A DNA stretch of 64,000 nt from Hyperoodon ampullatus (taxonomy: Eukaryota > Chordata > Mammalia > Artiodactyla > Ziphiidae). The stretch covers positions 179,204,428 to 179,268,427 of the forward strand of contig OX457056.1 in NCBI GenBank assembly GCA_949752795.1. The letters run 5' to 3'. Position 1 is the first letter of the stretch. Every line of letters begins with the position of its first letter. A program made the position numbers and the translations under genes. Below the pieces are notes generated by a model that worked only from the letters and a program-made list of their open reading frames with translations, made no database searches and had not been told where the DNA came from. Shown in pieces: positions 46,432-56,544 of the stretch.

Positions 46432-46818
46432 AAAGCCTAGTTTATGCTGCAGTAACAAACACCTACATCTCAGTAGCTTAGCACATAAACTATAGTTCTC
46501 ACTCACACAAAGTCCACTGCAGGTCCAGAGATTCTCCAGGGCACCCCCTCACAGCAGGAAGACATCTAAGACTCAAGAGGTCTAAGCAGTCTCTGCCTCA
46601 ACATGAAGCCAACATAACAGGAGAAGACAGTACCAGAAAGACCATGTGGTATCTTTCTCTGCCTCAGACTGGAAGTGATGTGCATCACTCACATTTCATT
46701 GGCTAAAATTGATGCCATGGGATTCCCTAATGGCAAAGGGCTAAGAATTGCTGTGTTCCTATGTACCCAGGAAGAGGAAAAGGTTTGGTCAACACAGATG
46801 TAGTCTTTGGTAAATATG
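46432..46818 (-). mobile_element. ERVL-MaLR LTR (MLT1 type), antisense
   Basis: 'agtttatgctgcagtaacaaac', 'catctcagtagcttagcaca', 'ggaagtgatgtgcatcactcacatttcattggc' and 'tgtacccaggaagagg' give the antisense order of an MLT1-type LTR. Confidence 0.65.
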
Positions 46819-46862
46819 GTTTAAAGAAAACAATAAAATGATGATGTATATACCTACCACTC

Positions 46863-46902
46863 AAGAAACACATAGGAAAAAAAAAAAAAGAAACACATAG
46901 GA
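46863..46902. repeat. 15-bp direct repeats around an A-tract
   Basis: aagaaacacatagga at 46863-46877 and again at 46888-46902, with only A residues between. Its relation to the adjoining L1 is discussed in the findings. Confidence 0.9.
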
Positions 46903-48279
46903 GGAGGGAGTCAAGATGGCGTACTAGGAGGGCGTGGAATTCACGTCTCCTCACAACTAGGGCACCTACCAGGCACTGGTGGGGGACCACGGACACCTAA
47001 GGGGACAGAGGGGGAACCCCCAGAGACCAGGTAGGACATGGGGCGTGGGCGTGAAGGGGGAAGAGAAGTGGAGGCCGGAGGGGACTGGCACCCCTGAGGG
47101 GTGGCTGGGGGAGGGGAAGGGATCCCAGGCCTGAAGGGGGAAATTGGGGAACGACTGGGAGGGCAGAGGATCAAAAGGGAGCGTGGTCAGGTTTCCCTTG
47201 CCCACCTGGACCCCCAGGAACCTGTTGAGATCCCGGGCCTGATCCTCTGCCCACTGAGACCCCCTCCAGGCACGCGGGTCCTGAAGGAGTGGGAGGGAGT
47301 GAAGGGGGAGCAAAAGTGAAGGCCGGACCTCCGGAACCGGCACCCCTGAGGGGTGGCTGGGGGAGGGGAGGAGTTCCTACACCCAGTGGCAGCCACCCAC
47401 GGTCAGGGGTCCAGCAAGGACGGGGGAGACCCTGGGGGAGATGGTGGGGGAGGGGCATGAAGGAACGGAAGAGAACAGGGCCAGTGCTTTCCCTGTCCAC
47501 TTAGGCACCGGGAAGCCTGTTGGGCTCCTGGGCCTAATCCTCTGCCCTCGGAGCCTCCCTCATTCTGCACAGCCCAAGCCCCGCCCCTACACCCACACTC
47601 ACGGCCCCAACTTTACACTCGGAGACCCCCTCCAACCAGCGGAGCCTAAACCCCACCCACACACCCTCACTCTGGGCCCTACCTCCAAACTCCAGAACTC
47701 CACACTCCAGAGGCCCTCGTTTCCACGTGCTGCCTCTCCCTTTCTGTGCAGGTCCTAAGCAGAGGCCCTGCCCCACACTCAAACGTCACCCCCCCACCCA
47801 CCTAGATCCCGCCCCACCCTAAACCCCGCCCCTGCCTAAGTTCCACCTCTCCCTAAACTTTGCCCACATAGCCAAGGGTTTTGTTTGTTCTTTGTTTTTT
47901 GTGGGGGTTTTTCTCTTTTCTTCTTTCCTCCTTTAGATTGGGGTTTTGTTTTACCTTGTGGATTCACTGTTGTTGATACTTTTCTATTTTTATTTTTCCT
48001 AATAAATCTTCTATTTTTCTACCTTTATTTTATTCTTTAGACTTTGTTAGTGGTCTCTCCTTTTGGCTTGGTCCCCCCTCCCCCCTTTTTTTTTCATTTT
48101 TCTGTTGTGGTTTTATTTTACCTTGCTGCAGTTGTTTCAATTATAGTTTTATTTTTCCTAATATATTTTTTATCTTTCTAATTTTATTTTGTTTTTTATT
48201 CTTTGATATTGTACTGCTCCTTTTTTTCTTTCTTTCTTCCTTTTTTCTTTTCTTTTTTTTTTACCATGCCACAAAGCTT
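46901..48279 (+). promoter_or_regulatory. L1 5'UTR of a second type, with duplicated module
   Basis: GC-rich with a YY1-type site near its start. 'ggcacccctgaggggtggctggggg' occurs at 47087 and 47339 (spacing 252), and 'gggcct[g/a]atcctctgccc' at 47235 and 47530. No similarity to the 5'UTR of the 25-kb L1 is visible beyond the YY1-like start. The proline-rich frames here are artefacts of composition. Confidence 0.75.
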
Positions 48280-48833
48280 GTACAAGACCTGTACATATGC
48301 TGTCTACAAGAAACCCACTTCAGACCTAGGGACACATACAGACTGAAAGTGAGGGGATGGAAAAAGATATTCCATGCAAATGGAAACCAAAAGAAAGCTG
48401 GAGTAGCAATACTCATATCAGATAAAATAGACTTTAAAATAAAGACTATTACAAGAGACAAGGAAGGATACTACATAATGATCAAGGGATCAATCCAAGA
48501 AGAAGATATAACAATTGTAAATATTTATGCACCCAACATAGGAGCACCTCAATACATAAGGCAAATGCTAACAGTCATAAAAGGGGAAACCAACAGTAAC
48601 ATAATAATAGTAGGGGAGTTTAACACCCCACTTTCACCAATGGACAGATCATGCAAAATGAAAATAAATAAGGAAACACAAGCTTTAAATGACACATTAA
48701 ATAAGAGGGACTTAATTGACATTTATAGGACATTCCATCCAAAAACAACAGAATACACTTTCTTCTCAAGTGCTCATGAAACATTTCCAGGATAGATCAT
48801 ATCTGGGGTCACAAATCAAGCTTTGGTAAATTT
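48280..48833 (+). pseudogene. L1 ORF2 endonuclease fragment
   Basis: Open from about 48349 to 48795, encoding [37 protein letters not shown] and [14 protein letters not shown]. It corresponds to about 28945-29485 of the full-length copy, with few base differences. The catalytic aspartate motif reads VGEFNTP where the other copy has VGDFNTP, a change at a residue needed for metal binding. It ends at a fusion to the 3'UTR. Confidence 0.88.
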
Positions 48834-49109
48834 AAGTGAGAGAGTGGCACGGACATATCTACACTACGAAATGTAAAATAGATAGCTAGTGGGAAGTAGC
48901 TGCATAGCACAGGGAGATCAGTTTGGTGCTTTGTGACCACCTAGAGGGGTGGGATAGGAGTGTGGGAGGGAGGTGCAAGAGGGAGGGGATATGGGGCTGT
49001 GCATATGCATATAGCTGATTCACGTTGTTATAGAGCAGAAACTAACACAACACTGTAAAGCAATTATACTCCAATAAAGATGTTAAAAAAAAAAAACAAA
49101 TAGAGTTTT

Positions 49110-49610
49110 ACAGTATCATAGAAGTCCATATGGGCCCTAATCCATTTCATCAACCTCCCACAGGAAAACACTCCCTTAAATTTTGTGTTAACTATTCCCT
49201 TTCTCTTTTTTATAGATTCTAACACTTGCTAAAATATATACATAGAGAGAATGTCTCTTCTTGAACTTTATACACATAGAATCATAAAGTGTATATTCTT
49301 CAGTTTTGACTTAATATTATGTTTTTGAGATTTATTCACACTGAAACCTATAACTCTAATTCATTTATTTTCATTGCTTCCCAGTACTGTACTGTGTGAA
49401 TAAGCCAATATTTATTTATCTGTTCTACTGTTGATGTACATATAGATTGTTTCCATTTATTTGTTATCATGAATGATACTGATACGAACATTTGTATATG
49501 TATCTTAGCATAAACTTTCTCGAGTATTTTAGAGTATATATTGCTGAAATGATTTGCTAAGCTATCAGGTATTCTCACTTTCAGTTTCACCAGAAAATGA
49601 CAAACTGTTT
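49110..49610 (-). mobile_element. old L1 fragment, antisense
   Basis: 'catttattttcattgcttcccagtactgtactgtgtg', 'tgatgtacatatagattgtttccatttatttg' and 'gaatgatactgatacgaacatttgtatatg' are antisense wording of old L1 3' regions. Very diverged. Positions 49110-49200 are uncertain. Confidence 0.5.
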
Positions 49611-49619
49611 ACCCATAAA

Positions 49620-49760
49620 TGGAGCTGAACAATAGCCAGTGTTGATGAGGATGTATATCGATGGAGATTCTCACCTACTTTCAACAGGAGCATATATTGA
49701 TAAAACCACTTTGGAAGACAGGATAGAAATAGTTCCTTGACAAGAGGCAATATTGTTTGG
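49620..49760 (+). mobile_element. old L1 ORF2 fragment
   Basis: 'ccagtgttgatgaggatgtatatcgatggagattctcacctac' and 'aaaaccactttggaagacagg' resemble the sense ORF2 C-terminal region of old L1 elements. Confidence 0.45.
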
Positions 49761-50285
49761 GATAAAATGTTAGTGAATAAGGCATTCCATAAATCTATGG
49801 ATGGTGATGCTGGCAAATATATTAGGATATTAAGGCAAGTCCATATCTAAAGCAAGAGACTTTCTACTGAGTACAAACACATTCATGATAGAAAGCCTAT
49901 TCATCATGGAGGAGGTCACTGAAATTAACCCACCACTAGGTAGACAACTGATTCCCCTGTAGAATGTGGTTGTATTGGAAGCTCAATATTGGTCTCTATC
50001 ATTGGCAGGTAGACACATAAAATAAAAGATGGATAAGTAAGTTTTGGTCAGGGGAAACCTACATTGCTTAGCCCACATATAATCTTTCATCCCTGCTACT
50101 CTGGTTACTTTATTCTTGAGTCCTGTGAACAAGTACTTTACTGACTGATGAAATTGGTCAACTACAGCCACGATTTTGTAATTTTGTCACCCTGATTATT
50201 AACAGACCCCTCTACAAAGGATTACCTTTGGTGTACATTCACACAAAGAAAACAAATATCCTCCATTTTGAGATAGATAGATCAT
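49761..50285. other. unique AT-rich sequence
   Basis: Nothing recognised. Confidence 0.45.
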
Positions 50286-50601
50286 CAAGGGTACCTTGAA
50301 GATACTGGGGGTTTGGTTCCAGACCACTGCAATAAAGTAAATATCACAATAAAGCAAGTTACACAGATTTTCTGTTTTCCCAGTGCATGTAAAAGTCATG
50401 TTTACACTCTCCTGTAATGTATTATGCGTGCAATAGCATTTTGTCTAAAAAACCAAACACACCTTAACTAAGAAATAACCTATTGTTAAAAAAAAAGTTA
50501 GCCATCATCTGACAATGCAGGGTTGCCATAAAAGTTTAATTTGTAAAAAACGCAATATCTGCAAAGCACAATGTGATGCCCAACAAAACAAGGCACACCT
50601 G
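50286..50601. mobile_element. Tigger1-type DNA transposon, internally deleted
   Basis: The left end ('gggtttggttccagaccactgcaataaagtaaatatcacaataaagc') and right end ('cagggttgccataaaagtttaatttgtaaaaaacgcaatatctgcaaagcac...ggcacacctg') are those of the mariner-like Tigger1. The transposase region between them is gone, leaving about 316 bases with terminal inverted ends. Confidence 0.85.
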
Positions 50602-51384
50602 CACGTCTTTTCCAGACTCCTTGTCACTAATCCTCAAATCTTGTCATTCCAAATTTCTAACCAATAGATATAACATTAGCCATTGCCCATGAAGCAGTGT
50701 ACATCTATACCTCTGACTATTTCTTCTTTCAAAGTGAGAAAACAAAGTCAATGGCCAAGGATTTGCCCAATGAGAGAATATATTTTCCCCACCGTAATTT
50801 ATGGCTACTCCTGATTGGGGTGATAAAAACTGGCTGATATGGGCACATTATCAGAACCATCTATAAATCAGGAATAAAAAACTTTTTTTTTATTCCTCTT
50901 AGGTTGAAAACATGAGTTTAAAGAAAAGTGTCAACACAAAACAGGTAAATGCCATGGAAATTTGAATTACTTCATTCAACTCACTTGATTTTTTCAGGAC
51001 CTGGGGCAAAAGATTACAGTTTAGACACACAATAGATCACCTAAATCTTGGAGGAAAAGCTGGAGAGGGAATTCCTTTAGAAAATTAAGACATTCAAAAG
51101 CAACATATGCATGACTGGATGCATGCTCAGAAAATACCTGAGAAGACCCTAAACTTCCACCACTGGCTGATCTTTATGCTCAGTGAAAGCAGTTTGACTA
51201 AGTGTTGAAGGAGTGGCCCAACACAGAACCAATCCAGAAAGTCTAGGAGAAGTGGTTTTGTTTTGTCATTTTTGTTTTATTTGTAGTTTCTGGCATTTGA
51301 GAAAATTTCTGTCAAAACACTGACAGAAGCTAAAGAAACAAAGACTTCAGGGACCACACACAACACAGAATATAGTTTGTGCAA
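50602..51384. other. unique AT-rich sequence
   Basis: Nothing recognised with confidence. Confidence 0.45.
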
Positions 51385-52480
51385 AAATAGTCTGGAAAAG
51401 TCATTAAACAAATGGATACTTGCAGCCTCCAACAATCAAAAATAGAAAACCGTAGAAAAGAAAGAGAATCTGATTTCCAATGTTACCACATTATAATATT
51501 ATTTAATATAAAATACTTAAATGTTCAGTTTTCAACAACAAAAAAAAATCACAGAGATAAAAAGAAACAGTAAAGGATGCCCCATTCAAAGAAAATAAAT
51601 AAATAAATTGACAGAAGCCATCCCAGAGGAAGTTCAGATTGGACTTACTAGGAAAAAGAAAAGTCATTTTAAAGTGACTGTCTTAAATATTATCGAAAAG
51701 CTAAGGAAACTATGTACGGATAAAGGAACCAAATGGAAATTCTGGAGTCGGAAAGTACAAAAACTGAAGTAAAAATTTCATTAGAGGAGTTGAACAGTAG
51801 ATTTTAGCAGACAGGAAAAAAAAAAAAAAAAGAATCAATGAACCTGTAATTGATTTTAACCAGTCTGAGGAGCAGAAAGAAAATAGAATAAATAAGAGAA
51901 CTTAAGGAATCTGTGGGGCACCATCAAAAGGACCAGGTTACGTATTAAGGGAGTCCCAGAAATAAAAGAGAGAAAGAAAGGAGGAGAACAAATATTTGAA
52001 AAAAATCATAGCCAAAAGCCTTCCAAATTTGATGAAAAATATTAATTTACAAACGCACAAAGCTTCATGATGTCTAAGTAGAACAAATTCAAATAGATCC
52101 ACACTGAGACAACTGTCATCAAATTGTCAAAAGACAAGACAAAAGGAATCTTGAAAACAACAAGAGAAAAACAATTTACCATGTACAAGAAATCCTTAAT
52201 AAGAATAATAACCCATTTTACAAAAGAAAACATAGATGCCAGCAGGATGGCATATTCAAAGAACTGAAAGAAAGGCAAAACTTAAAACCAAGAATTCTAA
52301 TCTGGCAAAATGATCTTTCAAAAATGAAGGAGAAATTAAGGCATTCCCAGATAAATCAAAGCTGAGGAAAGATCCACCCTACATGACACACTAAAAAAGC
52401 CCTTCAGTTTGAAATGAAAGGACAGTAGACAGAAACTCAAAGTTGTACAATGAAACAAATATTTCTGTAAAAACTGTAAT
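51385..52480 (+). mobile_element. old L1 (L1M-type) 5' part and ORF1 remnant
   Basis: A-rich sense text such as 'ggaatctgtggggcaccatcaaaaggaccaggttacgtattaagggagtcccag', 'acaacaagagaaaaacaatttacc' and 'ttaaggcattcccagataaatcaaagctgagg' corresponds to the ORF1 nucleic-acid-binding region of old L1s. Many stops and indels. No open frame survives. Confidence 0.7.
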
Positions 52481-53069
52481 CAAAATACATAAACTATAGT
52501 CAAGATACACAAAGTAACTGAATTACAGAATCACTGTGATAAAAATGTTGACTACAAAAATTCAGCATGCTGACACATGCTTTCACTGTTACTTAACATC
52601 AGTCAAATTTTAGAAATGCTTCAGCTTTTGAAGAACTACTTTGTAAATTGACTAAAATGCCCTACAACGGTATTAATCATTTTAAAATGAATTTTCTAAA
52701 TCTACAATGCATTTTATTAAAAATCAGCTGTAAATCTTTAATCAGTATACTCAAAAAATGGGGTACCAAAAAAATCCAGCCTTTGTGCTTTCAGCAAATT
52801 GAGACTTGAAAGCAAAGCTTGCAAACAGGAAGGCACTTAAATTTAATCCTGCAAAAGTGAACAAATTAAACAAAGAGAATTCAAATGATGTTGAAGATTT
52901 AATTTTTAAATTCTGTAATTACTCTTTCAAATATCTCAACTATGGGAAGAAGCTTTTGATAGAGCTCCTATTTTTATTTCAGTAAATTGATATTCAATGC
53001 CAGAGAAGAATGAAATTGAAATGGTCTCTGGTTTTACAGTATCTACATTTGGTGAAACACTCAAAAGAA
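52481..53069. other. AT-rich unique sequence
   Basis: Nothing recognised. Confidence 0.45.
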
Positions 53070-53705
53070 TTTGATGTGCATTTCCCTAATGATTAATGAT
53101 GTTGAGCATTCTTTCATGTGTTTGTTGGTAATCTGTTTATCTTCTTTGGAGAAATGTCTATTTCGGTCTTCTGCCCATTTTTGGATTGGGTTGTTTGTTT
53201 TTTTGTTATTGAGCTGCATGAGCTGCTTGTAAATCTTGGAGATTAATCCTTTGTCAGTTGCTTCATTTGCAAATATTTTCTCCCATTCTGAGAGTTGTCT
53301 TTTGGTCTTGTTTATGGTTTCCTTTGCTGTGCAAAAGCTTTTAAGTTTCATTAGGTGCCATTTGTTTATTTTTGTTTTTATTTCCATTTCTCTAGAGGTG
53401 GGTCAAAAAGGATCTTGCTGTGATTTATGTCATAGAGTGTTCTGCCTATGTTTTCCTCTAAGAGCCTGATAGTGTCTGGCCTTACATTTAGGTCTTTAAT
53501 CCATTTTGAGTTTATTTTTGTGTATGGTGTTAAGGAGTGTTCTAATTTCCTACTTTTACATGTACCTGTCCAGTTTTCCCAGCACCACTTAGTGAAGAGG
53601 CTGTCTTTTCTCCACTGTATATTCTTGCCTCCTTTATCAAAGATAAGGTGACCATATGTGTGTAGGTTTATCTCTGGGCTTTCTATCCTGTTCCATTGAT
53701 CTATA
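53070..53705 (-). mobile_element. L1 ORF2 segment, inverted half of a twin-primed insertion
   Basis: Antisense ORF2 text ('tttgcatttgc'-like start, 'gtctatttcggtcttctgcccatttttgg', 'agcagctcatg' on the minus strand). The minus-strand frame reads [19 protein letters not shown] and [20 protein letters not shown]. It corresponds to about 31510-32152 of the full-length L1. Confidence 0.9.
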
Positions 53706-53972
53706 TCATCTCATACCGGTCAGAATGGCCATCATCAAAAAATCTAGAAACAATAAATTCCCACTGTTGGTGGGAATGTAAATTAATACAGCCACTATGG
53801 AGAACAGTATGGAGGTTCCTTAAAAAACTACAAATAGAACTACCATATGACCCAGCAATCCCACTACCGGGCATATACCCTGAGAAAACCATAATTCAAA
53901 AAGAGACATGCACCAAAATGTTCACTGCAGCTCTATTTACAATAGCCCAGAGATGGAAACAACCTAAGTGCC
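53706..53972 (+). mobile_element. L1 ORF2 segment, sense half of the twin-primed insertion
   Basis: Starts 'tcatctcataccggtcagaatgg', equal to about 32162 of the full-length copy, just after where the inverted half leaves off. It has an internal loss of about 40 bases (after 'aacaataaat') and stops at 'gaaacaacctaagtg' with no 3'UTR or tail. A microhomology atat lies at the inversion point. Confidence 0.9.
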
Positions 53973-54105
53973 ACTTTCTAACTATGTGACCTTGCTTCAA
54001 CTTCCTCATCTATAAATGAAAGTAACAGTCCCAGCCTTTGACAATCAAATGAGTCAGTATACGTAAAGCACTTATAGCAGTGTATATAGCACATTGTAAG
54101 AACAT
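53973..54105 (+). mobile_element. MIR SINE fragment
   Basis: 'ccactttctaactatgtgaccttgcttcaacttcctcatctataaatgaaagtaac' and 'gtaaagcacttatagcagtg'. Its 5' half is missing, directly where the L1 ends. Confidence 0.75.
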
Positions 54106-54761
54106 AGCCCTGCTGCTCTTAGTTTTGCAATCTAACTATATTTTTACAGCTTCATTACAGTTCTCTGCTATCCTTAATTTCCTTTGCATTCATATTGATG
54201 CCCCTAAGTCCCTTGTTTCCAGAAACATGGGAGCTGCCACTATCCAGCAGCTTGAATTCCACTAACTTCCTTCCCTTCCTTATATCCCTAGGTTTTTTTC
54301 AGTTGCTCTCTCTGATCCCTTCCATATTTCAGCCTGCCTGTGGCAAACCAACCTCAATTCCTGACTTTCTCTTTGCTTGGCTTGCCAAATCTGTGCCTCA
54401 ACAGTGGCATATCAGCAGTGAGGAGACTCCTGAGCCCAATCTGCCAACAGATGAGGCAGTGATGTGAATGAATCACAACTCCCAGATGGGATTTTCAAAG
54501 GCTCAAAGGGAAATTATGATGGGTTTCTCCTGCCACTGATCCTCAAACTAGAAAACGGCAGATTCTTGGATGGTATTGTCTTCAACAAGACTTCCAGGTT
54601 CCAGACTAGCAGTCCTCTTGTTTTGCTTGAATCCATGGGCTGCACTAATTACTGAGATGGCTTCATGTTTCATTATGCCAAAGAGCATCTTTTATTTGTT
54701 TGGATTTAGGATTCTAGCAAAAGGAAAACAAGAATGGTTTCTAGCTCAGGGATGCATTTGT
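54106..54761. other. unique sequence, nothing recognised
   Basis: No gene or repeat I can defend. Confidence 0.5.
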
Positions 54762-54775
54762 AAAAAGATGAAGCA

Positions 54776-54989
54776 GGGCTTCCCTGGTGGCGCAGTGGTT
54801 GAGAGTCCGCCTGCCGATGCAGGGGACACGGGTTCGTGCCCCGGTCAGGGAAGATCCCACATGCCACGGAGCGGCTGGGCCCGTGAGCCATGGCCGCTGA
54901 GCCTGCGCGTCCGGAGCCTGTGCTCCGCAATGGGAGAGGCCACAACAGTGAGAGGCCCGCGTACTGCAAAAAAAAAAAAAAAAAAAAAA
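54776..54989 (+). mobile_element. CHR-type cetacean SINE, young
   Basis: Complete copy: head 'gggcttccctggtggcgcag', B-box-like ggttcgtgccc, many CpGs retained, end 'agaggcccgcgtactgc' and an A tail of about 27 bases. A perfect duplication aaaaagatgaagca lies at 54762-54775 and 54990-55003. Confidence 0.95.
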
Positions 54990-55003
54990 AAAAAGATGAA
55001 GCA

Positions 55004-55897
55004 AACAAAAAGAGCAGAAAAATGACTGGCTAGCAGTTCCAAACAAATGCTTCCCTTTAATAACATTTGCTAGTAAAATAGGATGGTTGTGTTTGGCTCT
55101 CAAGGCAAGAAGAGCTAAGTGTTTTTAGCCAAATTCTCATCTGAATTAGAGAGGCTAAGCTTTTCTGGGTGCCTAGAAGTGAATTCTCATTCACTCTGCA
55201 AGCTCCCCAGGCCCCTGGGTCTAGGTAATTGAATCACAATTGGCGTTCAATTTTATGAAGGCTAAGGCCTTAATAGAAGCATAGAGTGTTTCTCCAGTTA
55301 TAGAATTCTGGGAACACCAGTCACAAATTCTTTCTTGTCTCTTCCTATGTTTTCCTGACATGATTGTTTTATGTGTGTTGAAATATATTCACCTTGTGGC
55401 TAAGAATTAGCAAACTTCTCTGCTCTCCCTTATGCTGGATCCCTGTTCTCCATTGGTGATAACCCTTCTACTCTCCCCTCCTAACACTTGGTTTGAAGCT
55501 CAAACTCTGGTCTTCCACCAACGTCAGGCATTGGCCATATTACTTTCCAGTTTCCTGGTCTGATGCTCCATCTCTTCGGTCCGTATATATGAATCCACCC
55601 AACTAGATTAGGATACAAAAATCAGGAAAGTTTCTCTCTCTCATCTCCCAAAGTCTCCTTAAGCAGAGGGCCACAAGCAGGGCTGCCAAGTGCTCTTTTT
55701 AATCTAATGTTTGGGGCTCAATCTGCCTTATACTCAACAAGCTAGACTAGTCAATCTTAGTCCTAGTACCAAGCTTGCATGTAAGATCTCCCTTTTGCTT
55801 TGATCATTCCTTCAACAATCATTTCCTAAGAACCCACCTTGTGCCATGCTCCGAGGTAGAAGCTAAATGTATGGATATCAACGATATTGTCCCAGTT
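55004..55897. other. unique sequence, nothing recognised
   Basis: No gene or repeat I can defend. Confidence 0.5.
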
Positions 55898-56537
55898 TGT
55901 ACTAGTTTCGTAGTCTTCAGGATTTGCTTAAGCAATAGAAATTTATTATCTCACAGTTCTGGAAGTCAGAAATTCAAAATTAGGATATAAGCACTGTTGG
56001 TTCCTTCCTGAGGCTCTGAAGGAAACCTGTTCCATGCCCCTCTCCTAGAATCTGGTTGTTGTTGGCACTCCTTGGCATTCCTTGACTTGCAAATTCATCA
56101 CTTTAGTTTCTACCTATGTCATCATAGAGTCTTCTGCTCTGTGTGTCTTTTTTTTTTTTTTGCAGTATGCGGGCCTCTCACTGCTGTGGCCTCTCCCGCT
56201 GCTGAGCACAGGCTCCGGATGCACAGGCTCAGCGGCCATGGCTCACGGGCCCAGCCGCTCCGCAGCATGTGTGATCCTCCCGGATCGGGGCATGAACCCG
56301 TGTCCCCTGCATCGGCAGGTGGACTCTCAACCACTGTGCCACCAGGGAAGCCCTCTATGTGTCTTTATATGGTTTTCTTATAAGGATACCAGTTTTTAGA
56401 TTTTGAGTCCATCCTAATCCAATATGACCTCATCTTAAGCTAACCAGTTATATCTGCAAAGACTATTTCCAAATAAGTCACGTTCTGAGGATCCAAATGT
56501 ATATGAATTTTGAGATAACACTATTCAACCTAGTACA
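55898..56537 (-). mobile_element. ERVL-MaLR LTR (MLT1 type), antisense, split by a SINE
   Basis: 'gaaatttattatctcacagttctggaagtcag' on the left, and 'ttcttataaggataccag', 'atccaatatgacctcatc' and 'gtcacgttctgagg' on the right. The two halves are continuous once the SINE at 56151-56352 is removed. Confidence 0.75.
56151..56352 (-). mobile_element. CHR-type cetacean SINE, antisense, nested in LTR
   Basis: T-rich start then 'gcagtatgcgggcctctcac' and end 'gtgccaccagggaagccc', the reverse of the CHR SINE. The duplication ctctgtgtgtcttt (56137-56150) and ctctatgtgtcttt (56353-56366) has one mismatch. Confidence 0.93.
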
Positions 56538-56544
56538 CTGTCCT

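Larger units (their letters stand above)
46901..49093 (+). mobile_element. internally deleted L1 (2.2 kb) with a distinct 5'UTR
   Basis: It keeps a 5' end ('ggagggagtcaagatggcg', with a YY1-type caagatggcg at 46912-46921), a GC-rich 5'UTR with a duplicated block, a T-rich 5'UTR tail (47870-48265), an ORF2 endonuclease part (about 48280-48830), then jumps to the 3'UTR (48834-49080) and an A-tail. All of ORF1, the reverse transcriptase and the rest of ORF2 are absent. Candidate duplication: aaacacatag (46891-46900) and aaacaaatag (49094-49103), one mismatch. Confidence 0.88.

Noticed and set aside
46720..46760. SINE end suggested by 'gattccctaatggcaaagg'
   Set aside because: Fits the continuing antisense LTR better; no SINE body, tail or duplication.
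46941..47782. Several proline/glycine-rich frames on both strands near 47 kb
   Set aside because: GC-rich L1 5'UTR; overlapping frames on both strands show a composition effect.
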